Part shown: positions 10,144-20,454 of the stretch, one piece after another
How the letters are laid out: the number at the start of each line of letters is the position of its first letter
Position numbering within the stretch: position 1 is the stretch's first letter
DNA from: Saccoglossus kowalevskii
Taxonomy: Eukaryota > Hemichordata > Enteropneusta > Harrimaniidae
DNA: 24,627 nt
Direction of reading: 5' to 3'
Assembly (NCBI RefSeq): GCF_000003605.2
Contig: NW_003131858.1
Location: forward strand, 433,465-458,091
Made by a program: the position numbers and the translations under genes
The notes under the pieces: generated by a model
Told to the model about the DNA's origin: nothing
The model's input: only the letters and a program-made list of their open reading frames with translations
Databases searched by the model: none

Positions 10144-10687
10144 AACGTGTTAGCACTGTGCTAGTTGTTCGGCAAATCTGCGGCATGATGATATATAGAG
10201 AATGTCCATCCTATTTTTTCTCTTACGTGATTTCGCAGGCACAAAACACAGGTTACAGGTTATGTAAATATTGCTATTTTGGTAGCCCTTGCGTAAGGAC
10301 CATGAACGCTCCCCAAACAAAATGTTTGTAGTTGTAGCTTGCGCATTCGTAATTTTAAACAATTATGAATTGTAGTCATTATTATTTGCGCTTAATACTA
10401 ATAAATACACAAATTTACTTTTGGAATTTCCGATAACAAAAGTATAACCTAAACACCAAGTTACCATCACTGTCTGAATCGACCACCTATGAAAAATGCC
10501 GTATGTTAATCCAACATGGTCAAAGACGTAATATTCGGCTTCCGCGCTTGTGCAGACGTTACAATCGATCTAAGTACATCTTCGCTAGCCAAGGTCTAAG
10601 TTTATTCGGCCAAGCCTCTAAACGACCATCAAATATGCGTATTCTAACGGCGATCCCAGTAGTCAGGTGCGTTTCATTTTAAACAAA
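10144..10687. other. Intergenic stretch upstream of the helicase fragment
   Basis: No gene or repeat that I can support. Two long overlapping open frames on opposite strands (about 10065-10362) run out of the MITE and look fortuitous. Confidence 0.55.
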
Positions 10688-10855
10688 ATGGCGGCACCCA
10701 GGAATCGTGATATTTGTGATGATAAAATTGCGAAAGTTTTCGGTGTTGGTGCCCTCAAGCCTCATCAGGTACAGGCAATCGACGCAGTTTTGTGTGGGAA
10801 GGATGTCTTCATAGCAACAAAAACGGGAAATTGAATTTTGTTTTATAATTTGGTA
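10688..10855 (+). pseudogene. RecQ-like helicase N-terminal fragment, broken at the Walker A motif
   Basis: An ATG in good context (ACAAAATGG) at 10688 opens a 48-codon frame ending in TGA at 10832-10834. The peptide starts MAAPRNRDICDDKIAKVFGV and continues GALKPHQVQAIDAVLCGKDV, then FIATKTGN before the stop. This matches the start of RecQ-family helicases: the F-G-x-x-x-L-K-P-x-Q-x-x-A-I motif 0, then G-K-D-V-F-I-x-x-K-T-G leading into Walker A (T-G-S-G-K-S). Reading through the stop, the frame continues I-L-F-Y-N-L-V, close to the S-L-C-Y-Q-L-V that normally follows Walker A. The second glycine codon has therefore probably become TGA, with one codon lost. No later helicase motifs were found. 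Likely a decayed gene fragment; a 5' exon with an unseen splice donor is the weaker alternative. Confidence 0.6.
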
Positions 10856-10927
10856 CGTCCAAACTGAATGGGCGCCTTGTTTCGAGGCGCGCCCAATCAG
10901 ATCTCACGCAGTTAGCTTATTTGATCC

Positions 10928-10976
10928 CGCACGGTATCGTGTAGAGGCCTATATGTCGAAGACACGGGACCGTGCG
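10928..10976. repeat. Imperfect 15-bp inverted repeat
   Basis: CGCACGGTATCGTGT at 10928-10942 faces ACACGGGACCGTGCG at 10962-10976. Thirteen of 15 positions pair, with a 19-nt spacer. Confidence 0.55.
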
Positions 10977-11339
10977 ATTCGGACGATGATTTAAGTAATG
11001 CTAATTCACCGTTGATATTTGTCCGCGTTTTCATTTTACTGGAAATGTGTCGTTATATTTCGTACTATTTATGTATGACTGGCGCCAGTGCTTTTTTAGT
11101 GTATGTTCTTGCGCGTTATGTGTCGCGGCTTCTGTAAAGTCAAAAAGTCGGCCGTAGCAAATCGATACCTACAGAAATCTTAAATATAAATACATACGAA
11201 CCAGTGTGATGAAATAGTTACTTGTGAATGGAGAAAATTCTGGGATGTTGTCTTGCGATACAGCCTTTTACAAAATGTTTGTTTTATTCGGTATAATAAT
11301 ACAAATATTGACCCTAGCCCGGGTCACTATTGCTATAAC

Positions 11340-11474
11340 GTATTATGTGTAATCGAGCATTAATATGTATGACACCGAGAATCTGAAGTCGCGCGTGAAT
11401 ACCGTACAATGTATTATGGGTAACCTTGCAATATACGTGACGCTGCGAGACCGAAGTTATGGGTAATCGAGCCA
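11340..11474. repeat. Degenerate tandem repeat
   Basis: A unit beginning GTATTATGTGTAATCGAGC at 11340 recurs as GTATTATGGGTAACCTTGC at 11411 and partially as TTATGGGTAATCGAGC near 11458. A shared internal segment (CGAGAxxxGAAGT) appears in the first two. Units differ in length (about 71 and 47 bp). Confidence 0.4.
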
Positions 11475-12510
11475 ATAAATTTTCATTTGGTCAGACCGGC
11501 CCGGTAGCGGACCATTATCATCACAGCAGAACCCCATCCCGATATTCCGTCAATGCTTTACAGTGGGAAAACATTCGGGGGGGGCAGTAAACTGAAAACA
11601 AATACAGCAATTCCACTCCATAACAAAATCATATTAAAAACATAATAGGTAAATAAATATTTCGCACAATTCACACATTGTATCGACGAGAATGAGGCTT
11701 ATGTGTGACGAGACCAAAAATCTCGTGTGGTTAAATTGCATTGTGGGTAGTAACGAGAGTACGAACACGTAAGTCTCAATAGACACGGAAAATTCTTGTT
11801 TTTGTTTTTTTTAGCTATTCCCTGTTACTGGCTACCTAAAAGTCGAAAGAAACAACTTAGGATCCTCAAACTACTTTTTGAGTTGTGAACTTCAATGTGG
11901 TATGATGTATTTTGACAAATATTCAATTCAAAATGGCTGCCAAAGTAGCTGGTTGTCGCTATGGAGAAATACAACTGAAAGGATCATTGGTTCCAATGAG
12001 CAAATTACTGAGAGTATCCCTGTTGTTATATTTTCCTATAGCGTTATGTATTTGTATTGTTGTCATGACTCACGATATTAATATTTGTACTAGAGTGTTG
12101 TCCGTATAAAACTCGAGCGTGGTAGATTTAAACAAAAATCTACAGATATGAACAGAAACAACTACAGGGAATAAACTACACAATATTCAATAGAAACTCA
12201 AATTAAAAGAAAGAAAAGCTCAAAAAACGGAAAGAAATAATTTGGACAGGTTTTCTACTTCTACCCTCAGCGTTTCTAATGGTCAATTCCTGTGTTGATT
12301 GATTGTTAAAATTGGTGTGCAGTGCATATGGTATTTTCAGTCAGGCTACTACAAAAATAACACAGGCATGGCAGTAGCACGTTCATGGTATTTATAACCT
12401 GTATATTAATTATACCATTAACCATGAAAAGAGCATATGTAGCATCAAACGTCCATTTATTGTCTTTTTCACACACTTAAAAGTGGAACACATTGAGAGA
12501 AATTAAGAAA

Positions 12511-12765
12511 ATGCGGCCTTTATGGGACGATTCGCCGAATTATAATGCGGCGTTACTATGTAAATTGCACGCCATAAATAACAAGTATAACATTTATATC
12601 GATATTTTCTGTAGGAGTGAACCCTGGAAATACCCGCTGATACCAGTGCACGTCTGCGATGAAGTGTGTTGCGCAGGTTTAGTCACGTACGGAAAACATA
12701 TTTATTATATTGAAAGTTGTTCCGGTTCACGCATGCATTTCAACTTCAGCTGGACGCTATATTAG
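12511..12765 (+). CDS. Unrecognised small ORF with faint Kelch-like pattern
   Basis: An ATG at 12511 opens 84 codons ending in TAG at 12763-12765. The frame is blocked upstream by TAA at 12478. The peptide is unusually rich in Cys, Trp and Tyr. One segment (EPWKYPLIPVHVCDEVCCAG then LVTYGKHIYYIESCSGSR) has the spacing of a Kelch blade: W, then PL, then a conserved hydrophobic run, G-x-x-I-Y-x-I and S/G-rich turn. The diagnostic double glycine is missing. It could be a decayed exon of a Kelch-repeat protein or a chance frame. No splice sites, promoter or neighbouring exons support it, so treat it as hypothetical. Confidence 0.2.
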   Translation: MRPLWDDSPNYNAALLCKLHAINNKYNIYIDIFCRSEPWKYPLIPVHVCDEVCCAGLVTYGKHIYYIESCSGSRMHFNFSWTLY

Positions 12766-12820
12766 TGTGCAATACTACGACATGGTATTAATGGGACGAT
12801 TTAAAAGTAAAACGTGTCAG

Positions 12821-12852
12821 GCCTCATAATTTTAAAGCCTCATAATTTCAAA
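12821..12852. repeat. 16-bp tandem duplication
   Basis: GCCTCATAATTTTAAA is followed directly by GCCTCATAATTTCAAA, with one mismatch. Confidence 0.75.
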
Positions 12853-13384
12853 GCATCGAACCAATTCAGATTAGTATATAGCACGTTTCTAATTTGAATA
12901 TGTTAATTTTCAGAACAATGAAATGAGAGTTTCCTTTTTCAACACGCACTATATCAACTAATAATTGCCATAGCGACCGCCCCCATTTTCCATATAGCAG
13001 TTCAATCCTCTGTAGAAAGTAGGTGACCAGCGGTTATTCATAATAATTAATGTAGTTAACATGTCATTAAATTCACCTTGAGCATATTTAAATAATGTTG
13101 TTTGACATTGCGTATTGAAAAGAGTGATTTATTGCACAATAAATTAATCTTTCTGTTGCAAACATAGCAATAAACGTTTTGAATTATTCGATGAAAAAAA
13201 CACGAGTTTTTAAAATATCTGTAGTATAAGTAAATCCGGTACATCGACATTTTTATCCGGGATCTTTGCTCGCCGCGGTCTCGTGCTCATGGCGTGAAGA
13301 CAGCTTCGTTGAAGTGGATGCGGGGAATCTTAAATTTAAATATTAAAATATTTGCTCCTTGCTCTTCGTGCGCGTCTGGTACTG

Positions 13385-13413
13385 CACAGTCCCTTCTTTG
13401 TCGAGGGACTGTG
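13385..13413. repeat. Perfect 10-bp hairpin
   Basis: CACAGTCCCT at 13385-13394 and AGGGACTGTG at 13404-13413 enclose a 9-nt loop. Confidence 0.65.
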
Positions 13414-14031
13414 GGTACTGGTAGACTGATTCACGATCATGAACCTGCTCTTATTACTAAAACCTTGAGTTATGAGATTTTGTTTGAAACACGAAAACAG
13501 TGAAATTGAAATTTTAAACGAATGTGGGATTTGTGGACTGAAATTTCAATTGATATCTGTATTTCCCCAGTATTTGATCAATTTTGTGGGGGTTAATTCG
13601 TTTCACCTTACCTAGTTTTGGATGTGATGTCATACGGGATCCATGCTACGTATACAACGCATGTAAAAAACTAGAAAATTGTTTGTTGGAACGCGCGAAC
13701 TTGAAGTTTGTGAGATCTCACGAAAAACTCTCATCAAAATGCAATTTTAATATAATCTTCATAAGTTCTACGACGCATGCGGGCGCGTATTGCATTTATC
13801 GCATCAATATTGTGATGGTTCTCTGATTAAATACAAAATAAAATTACCTTACTTAAATAATTTATCTATTTTCACGTTTGAATTACGATTCATGTCTTCT
13901 GTATGTATCGAATTCGATATTAATAAAGATTACTCAGTAACAACAAATCATGATATAATTCAGACATGAGAACTGTTTCCATGGAGATCAATAGTTGATT
14001 TAACGTGTATTCTCCCCCAATGCGTACACGA

Positions 14032-14059
14032 CACGTGACCTTAATCACGTGACCTTAAT
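14032..14059. promoter_or_regulatory. Tandem CACGTGACCTTAAT (E-box plus nuclear-receptor half-site)
   Basis: The 14-mer is repeated exactly twice in tandem. Each unit contains the E-box CACGTG. On the minus strand each also contains TTAAGGTCA, matching the extended half-site TNAAGGTCA used by monomeric nuclear receptors (ERR/FTZ-F1 type). No gene start was recognised nearby. Confidence 0.4.
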
Positions 14060-15399
14060 GAATATTATACAAAGGAGATGATACCCAGTATGGTGTCAGA
14101 TCATGTGCAGTATGTCGCCATTCATCATGCGAAGGCTTATCATCATCGACATCCTTACATCTACTGTCCCCAAATTTGGTCTCGCGATAACTTAGTCACT
14201 CCACCCAACGTGCACACTGCATGGTAGTACTTCAATTTGAAATATATCTTGGGTATACCTCTAAGTCACTGTCTAAGTCACGACGGGGTCTGGTATTTTT
14301 GTCCAGTCTCCAGTTTCAAAAGTTACACACATTTACAGCATATAAAGCTGCTGAAAATAATCTTCAAAAAAAACAAAAAAAACAAGTAGCGTTGTTTAAT
14401 TATAACAAAATCGTATTCATCATTCTTTTAAAAAAAAATCGTTATCTAGATGGGGGACCGCTCGTACACAATAAATAACAACAACATATATCGAAGTTTA
14501 TAAAAGACGTACATTATTCACTACACATTGTGAACATTTTCACATTTTGGCTGTTTGGCGGTACTCTATCATTAGAATGGTAACCAGACGTGAAGATGAC
14601 TGTCCAGTTAGCGATCTAGCATATACGGGTACTACTGATAGAGACATGTGAGTAAGACTGGTACGTACGTTGAAGTTTTTTTATTAAAAAAAAAAAACAT
14701 TGACATTCAAAGCCGTACATTTTGTGCAAATTTTTCACACCAGTCATTTTTTAAAGAGGCATGGGGCTGTGAAAATAATCAAGCAATGATACAATATTTA
14801 ATTTATCGAATGATAAAAATTCGGCAAACAGATCTAGAAGAATAAATTTCAGATGAGTTATGAAAACGACCGTCTGCGCATGCGTTACCCAGACGATTCT
14901 CCTTCTGGAGATTAGTACTAGTATATTAATTCAGTGAGTTCTTTGTTAATGTCAATTTTTCCTGCATGGCAATTGACTAGCTGCGTTTGGCCCAATCAGC
15001 GTGAAGACTGGCGTAGTTTGCCGTAACAACCGGGGCGGAGACGAGTTTGGGGCCGTGTTGTTTTATTTATTAGTAAGTCATATGGCACGTAGCATGTAGT
15101 TACTGTATTGAAATTACGCACACAATAAACTAACTTTATAAAGTTTGCATCATTATAGCTCAAATCAGCAAATACAGAATACATATGCGTTTTTTTATCG
15201 CTAGATATTCTGCAACAGATAGTAGTGCACCATATGAGACAAATATAGTAAGTACGTTTTGATTTTATGTTGTAGTGCCCGTGACGTTGACGAAATCATC
15301 GAGGTACTGATACCAACTTCAGATACGACGACACGAACTAGAATACACATGACGGTAGCATGCTGAGGCAACGAGGTCCGACGAATACGTGCATGTGCA

Positions 15400-15429
15400 C
15401 ACAGTCACTCTCCTAGTAGAGTGACTGTG
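15400..15429. repeat. Perfect 12-bp hairpin
   Basis: CACAGTCACTCT at 15400-15411 and AGAGTGACTGTG at 15418-15429 enclose a 6-nt loop. This is the second longest perfect stem seen in the window. Confidence 0.7.
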
Positions 15430-16291
15430 ACTGTGCAGTAATAGTGTCAGTGGGCTCTCGGTGAAAACGAATGCTAAAATCGATGCAATAAAGACATCAT
15501 CTTTGCATGGAAAACATATGTTTACAACACTGATTATTTATTTGTTAACGTACAGTGGTGTAATATCAGAGACAAATAGCAAACAATTACTAGTATTCAC
15601 TATACCTTTATTTATAGGACTCCCTGTATACGCGAACTCTAGCCAACCCGGGGGCTACTACGTGGATGCAAATTTGGTGCATCCAGCATTACACCAGAAC
15701 GGTGCAATGTACTTTGAGTCAATTTTGTTGTTTTAGTAATCTTTGCTACATTGTCGGGTATTTCAATATTTTTTTTAAATGTCAAACCATCCAGGTGCCT
15801 GTATGTACTGATATCCGCCCACGTAGTTGATGGCGGCAAGCTGCAGCATGTCCACTTTCAATTATTGTATCACGTGACTAATATAATGGCTGCGATAATA
15901 GAAATCTGGCAGGGGGCAGCCCGTTGTTATTTGTTCTTTTCTGCATCACACACGATGAGTATTGTTTCAGAACACGCGCAGAAATGTGATCAAAGGGTGG
16001 GAATGACAAAGTTGACAGCAGGAAAATGGTTGTACAAGTGGTTACTATTTATTATATGCAGGAGTTTTAAGAGAAGTTTTAAATAACATGATTGATGAGT
16101 GTGGAGATTGGTATAAATACGCGCCACTCGTGTGACGAAATGTGATGTTATTTATAGGTGTCCTTTTCATCAACTCTTTAAACGCCATATTGTCCCGCCA
16201 AATCGTCTTTTGCAACACTCTTTGCACATAGTAATGTATTTTCCATAATTTCTTTGTTAATTTCGGCCTAAATAGACATAGTTTTTAATTA

Positions 16292-16317
16292 CCCCAAATC
16301 TTGGTCAAAATTTGGGG
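16292..16317. repeat. Perfect 8-bp hairpin
   Basis: CCCCAAAT at 16292-16299 and ATTTGGGG at 16310-16317 enclose a 10-nt loop. Confidence 0.55.
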
Positions 16318-16498
16318 AAAAGATCGGGAAACGTTTGACGCTTGAAAAACATTTATGGTTTTAACAAATCAGTATAGGTTAGACGTACTGATCAACACGT
16401 TCGTGAGGTGAGTCAATAAAAGTTAATATCGAAAATGTGGCATTAAGTGATTGAAAATTTTACATTTTTTGAAAAAGCCTTGAACGGAATTGGGCATA

Positions 16499-16786
16499 GG
16501 CGCGTTTTCGAATTTCATGTAATACAAACAATGCATTTTACACGCGCCGTGTACGTTGCTACGAGGCCCATATCGAACGGGACGCAGCGCGCAGTGGCGA
16601 ATCCAGAAGAGGGGCCATGGGGGCATGCCCCCCAAACGCATGACGATTCGTATCATCTGGATTACGCATAGCTTCTCTGCAATTTACGCTCCGTATATCT
16701 TAAGCGTAGCTTGGACCCCCCCCCCCCCAATACATTTTGCTGGATCCGCCACTGGCAGCGCGACGACCACTGCCATGGTCTTTGGC
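16499..16786 (+). mobile_element. TTAA-family MITE, copy 3 (truncated and interrupted)
   Basis: From GGCGCGTTTTCGAATTTCAT near 16499 the sequence follows copies 1 and 2 (AATGCATTTTACACGCG, then CATATCGAACGGGACGC). It is then broken at 16592 by an hAT-like MITE and resumes at about 16755-16786 with GACGACCACTGCC...TCTTT. The left inverted repeat and both TTAA sites are lost, so this is the oldest or most decayed copy. Confidence 0.7.
16592..16754. mobile_element. hAT-like MITE nested in the TTAA MITE
   Basis: A 163-bp element with terminal inverted repeats: left CAGTGGCGAATCCAG, right (reverse complement) CAGTGGCGGATCCAG, 14 of 15 matching. The 8-bp direct repeat GCAGCGCG lies immediately outside each end (16584-16591 and 16755-16762). 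An 8-bp duplication with a CAG-start terminus is the hallmark of hAT transposition. The interior has a GGGGGCATGCCCCC palindrome (16619-16632) and a run of 13 C (16716-16728). Non-autonomous. Confidence 0.88.
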
Positions 16787-19622
16787 AGTTTCGTGTCGGA
16801 CGAGTTTATTACACTACGGTCACAACGATGACTATATATCTAAAATTCCCGAGAATGCGTACATTGCTATAGTTGCCAGCCGTTACATATTTTTCTCATG
16901 CGTACTGACGTTATTATACCACAAACCCATTTTGATACTTCAAGTTAGCACAATCCGTACTCTTTTAAAGGGCACGGGGTGCACTAACCGCGAACTCCGC
17001 GAAGTAATACCAGACCACCTAGTTACGCGCAGATAATCGAATGGCACATCTCCACTATCTGGACAGAAGCCAAGATACGGCACAGGTGTCCGTCTGTCTG
17101 TCTATATATTATTATAATTTCAAAATGTGAATAAAATATAAAACAAATAGTACTATAAAAGAGAACTATAAAAAAAAAAATTCAACCAGGGGCTAGTACT
17201 TATAACATAAAAATATATTCTCGGTCCCATCTTTGTTAAATGGAAGACCTAAATTGGATTCTTTTTTTACATTTGTGCTATTCTAAAAAAACACGTTTAA
17301 TGGAAGAGTAGCTCACCTTTCACAAGATGATTGAGTATTAGGTGACATTCCGCTGTGGCTGTCCTCCAGTAACACCCACACTGTGCATATGTTATGAATC
17401 AGACTATACCGTGACTAACAACGCCTACGCATTGAAGCTATTTTTGTTGTTGTTTATTGCTTCATGACTGATGATATGACAGCGTTCTATATCATAATCA
17501 GTTATATTTTCGATCACGACAATGACATTACAACTCATCAAATTCCACTTAGTTGTCTGAAAGTTCACCAGTATTCGATTTAATTTTAATAAACTGGTTC
17601 TCACTGAATCACCAATTGGAAAAAGGTCAAGTAGCCTCAATGAAATGTGCTGGTTGTTGTTTTGTTTTTAATTAAAGAAACATTAAAATGTGACAAATAC
17701 TACAACAGAGTACTGGTGGATTTCAACATTATATTTCGATAGTCGGCAAAATTTGAAATTAATTAAAGAATCATCCATCGTCAAACAAAACCACCATAGC
17801 TATGCGATAACAGTGTGTGAAATTTTATATTAAACATAGGCTTTCTTTTTACAATAAATAATCAAAACATGACATTTTTTACCAATTAAATGGTTATAAT
17901 TATACAATATAAGAGGCAAACTAAGTCCCGCCGAAAATTGTTTGTCAGAGAAGGCGCTCAGACTTTCACAATAATTATGACAGAATATTAATATAAATGG
18001 GAAATGTTGAGAAGATTTTATAACAAAATATAAGTTTTCATCTTCCTATCCCCAGGTCCAAGACAAAAATGACAACCTGTCGCCAGGTACTCTATAAAAA
18101 ATGCGGTTGTTTAGTCTACATATTCTCACGTCAACAAAGACCAACTGTACAAAGTGCCGAAATTGTATTTATTGGACTTGTGTTATATATTGGGGATATT
18201 CATGGACACATCACGTGATTATGTCGCGATTTACGCTGGTTTTAACTCGTAATAACTCTTTTACGAAATAAATGTATCACCCACCATGTTGTTTTTGTCA
18301 AGTACTAATAAACATTGGGTTTTCATATACATTATCGTTCGAGTTATTATTTATTAAATAAATGTATTAAATCTAGACTTTGACAATACCACGGATATCC
18401 GAGCACTGCGATGACGACAAATTTCATTCGCCAGCGTTTTAATAAGTTCGGTATACGCTTGTATAGAGCGATAAGCAACCGACTTGTAAACAACCATGAC
18501 GATATAAGACCAGATAATATTTCGAAAGCGCTCCTCAGATTGGACAGATGGTGGTACAAAAAACAAGGCCCTAGCCTGTAAGCCAATTGAAAACCTTCTT
18601 GCTAAATCAGTGTAACATATGATATGGGGATTACTCCAAGGGACGTCAACGCAACTGTAGATTAATTAATCAACAGGTTACTGAATGGAACCAACAAAAC
18701 AAACACACCATGCCGTGCTGTGAAACGATGTTATTATTTCAGCAAAAATATTACACTCGTATTTATATTGACATATGTATTCTACATAGATAAATAACTG
18801 CCCGTTATTAAATTACAGTCATGGTAAGCGCGTGTATTATTATTTTTTAATATTAACCTATATGTATCTGAATATGACACCAAACTACCCTTTTAATGAC
18901 AGGGCAAACAGTTCACATTGTACTCCAGTAATCCGGTTTGTTGCATATTTTGAAAAACGACAGTTGTGTGACCTAGATCACGGGTGAATGCTGTATGTGC
19001 TACGAGAATCATCAGCAGAGATTCGTCGCCATTGCCCAGCTGCAACAGCGAATCCAGGCTTGATCAATCTCCAGAGAGAAGGATCATTCTGGTTTCCAGC
19101 TACGAAAGTAATTAAAATCAGGTATTATAACGTAAAAACCAGTGTGCGTGAAATTCAGGTGTGCCCCTTTCTGGTATAGCTGCTGCCGTTATAGCGCCCA
19201 TTTACGGGAGCTGAATTACAAAACGGCACCGACGAAACTATGTTAAAATTCGAAAAAACACTTAAAATTAGGTTTAACAACAATTGCCTGAAATATAGCA
19301 AAACATAGTCCGTGTCAAGCGGAGACCTAACAAATAGTGCAGTGATGTGTTAATGCGCGCATGAATACACTAATTCCCGGGGATGTTTTTTTTAATAAAT
19401 ATGTTTTATTCTGTAAATATTTTTTCTCACTTTTTATTCTTTTACACCATCATAAATACACGTCAGTAAATAAATCAACACATCTCCGACTGTAGCAAAT
19501 TATACAAAAGGTAATATAGAAAATAAGTACAATGATTTTACATTAGATCTGTACACTTAGTTAAAGTCACTCTCTTAACCGTGTGCAATATATATATATA
19601 TATATTTTTACAAATATACAAA

Positions 19623-19634
19623 CGCGCATGCGCA
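19623..19634. promoter_or_regulatory. NRF1-type site
   Basis: CGCGCATGCGCA is an exact match to the palindromic NRF1 consensus. It stands alone in AT-rich DNA next to a TA-repeat. No transcript start is evident. Confidence 0.35.
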
Positions 19635-19913
19635 GACCGGGGGTCCCTGGAAGACTTGTTAGACGAAATGTTAGGCAGCGGTAAATATCGTACAGAATCT
19701 GTGAATAGTATCTACAAGAATTTCAGTGAAATATACATATGCAAATTGTACAAAATATACATTATTCTCATGACATTGTTATTCAGTGAAAGAATGTGTG
19801 TCATAAATACCATCTTGATCACGTAGGCAAATATGATGGTACGAGTTTAAATATAGAAAACTATCAAACCTCCAACGAAAAAAAAAAACGATTTTGAAAA
19901 AATGTAACCACAT

Positions 19914-19960
19914 CACATTACAATACAATACAATACATTACATTACATTAAAATACAACA
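19914..19960. repeat. Degenerate pentanucleotide repeat
   Basis: Alternating ACAAT and ACATT units, several copies of each. Confidence 0.7.
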
Positions 19961-20020
19961 CAGGTACGATAGGACGACTATTAAAATATTGAAAAATAAT
20001 AACTATCCAAATTGGAAAAT

Positions 20021-20031
20021 AATAAAAATAG
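20021..20031 (-). promoter_or_regulatory. Possible cytoplasmic polyadenylation element in the mos 3' UTR
   Basis: On the minus strand this reads ATTTTTATTAT, containing UUUUUAU, the consensus bound by CPEB. Maternal mos mRNAs in vertebrates are translationally activated through such elements. It lies about 430 nt past the stop codon. No canonical AATAAA was found close by (the nearest on this strand is near 19405), so the link is tentative. Confidence 0.2.
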
Positions 20032-20454
20032 AAAAACGACATTAATAAGACCAGTTTTTAAAGCTATATACCAAAAATGGTTAAATTTCTCGACTTCTTT
20101 GGTCATTCCCTCCGCATATTGGTGGAATTTAATTGGTGTGTTATTCGACAATGGCAGTGTCAAGAGCTCCATGTAACACTCTCAAACAGTCAAATCGATA
20201 TTTGTATTATTTCTATTATTAACGCTTTCAAACGTGGAGTCACGACATTTCAATGCGTTCCGCTTTTTTTTAAATACAAGTATTGGATTTTCTTTCTTTT
20301 TTAAAAACACAAAGGTGTGCGCGCCTTAATGCAAAGTTCGGGCCAAATGATTGGCGATGTTTCGTACAAAAATAATGGTATTGTGTTCAACGTTTTAAAC
20401 TAATGAACATCGGCATTGCAACCCATCCACGTGATATGGAGAGTCACTTTCCAA

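Larger units (their letters stand above)
10856..12510. other. Intergenic stretch, no gene recognised
   Basis: Contains an imperfect 15-bp hairpin (10928-10942 with 10962-10976), a degenerate tandem array with TATGGGTAA/TAATCGAGC motifs (11340-11474), and a G8 run near 11578. Open frames at 11878-12109 overlap each other and show no recognisable domain. Confidence 0.5.
12766..16498. other. Intergenic stretch, no gene recognised
   Basis: No gene supported. Contains a 16-bp tandem pair (12821-12852), perfect hairpins at 13385-13413, 15400-15429 and 16292-16317, a 12-bp palindrome GTGAGATCTCAC (13710-13721), a tandem E-box/nuclear-receptor motif (14032-14059), and an X-box-like site (13975-13988). 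Open frames of 60-111 codons here have no recognisable domain and often overlap on opposite strands. Confidence 0.55.
16787..20454. other. Intergenic stretch downstream of mos, no gene recognised
   Basis: Very AT-rich with no gene that I can support. It holds a (TA)n tract (about 19587-19606), a degenerate ACATT/ACAAT pentamer array (about 19914-19960), an NRF1-type site (19623-19634) and TCACGTGA (about 18213-18220). A patch at 18354-18586 is open in two minus-strand frames and one plus-strand frame without recognisable domains. The 3' UTR of mos must extend into its right-hand end. Confidence 0.5.

Noticed and set aside
15461..16086. Frames of 91 and 111 codons
   Set aside because: No recognisable domain, AT-driven composition and no promoter or splice evidence. 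The hydrophobic run in the first is not enough to call a membrane protein.
16556..17036. Proline-rich and other frames across the hAT-like MITE
   Set aside because: They translate the transposon and its poly-C tract and are shadows.
19581..19826. 81-codon frame containing GSLEDLLDEMLGSGKYRTES
   Set aside because: The central part looks protein-like, but the start lies in a TA repeat, no family is recognised and no splice signals bracket it.
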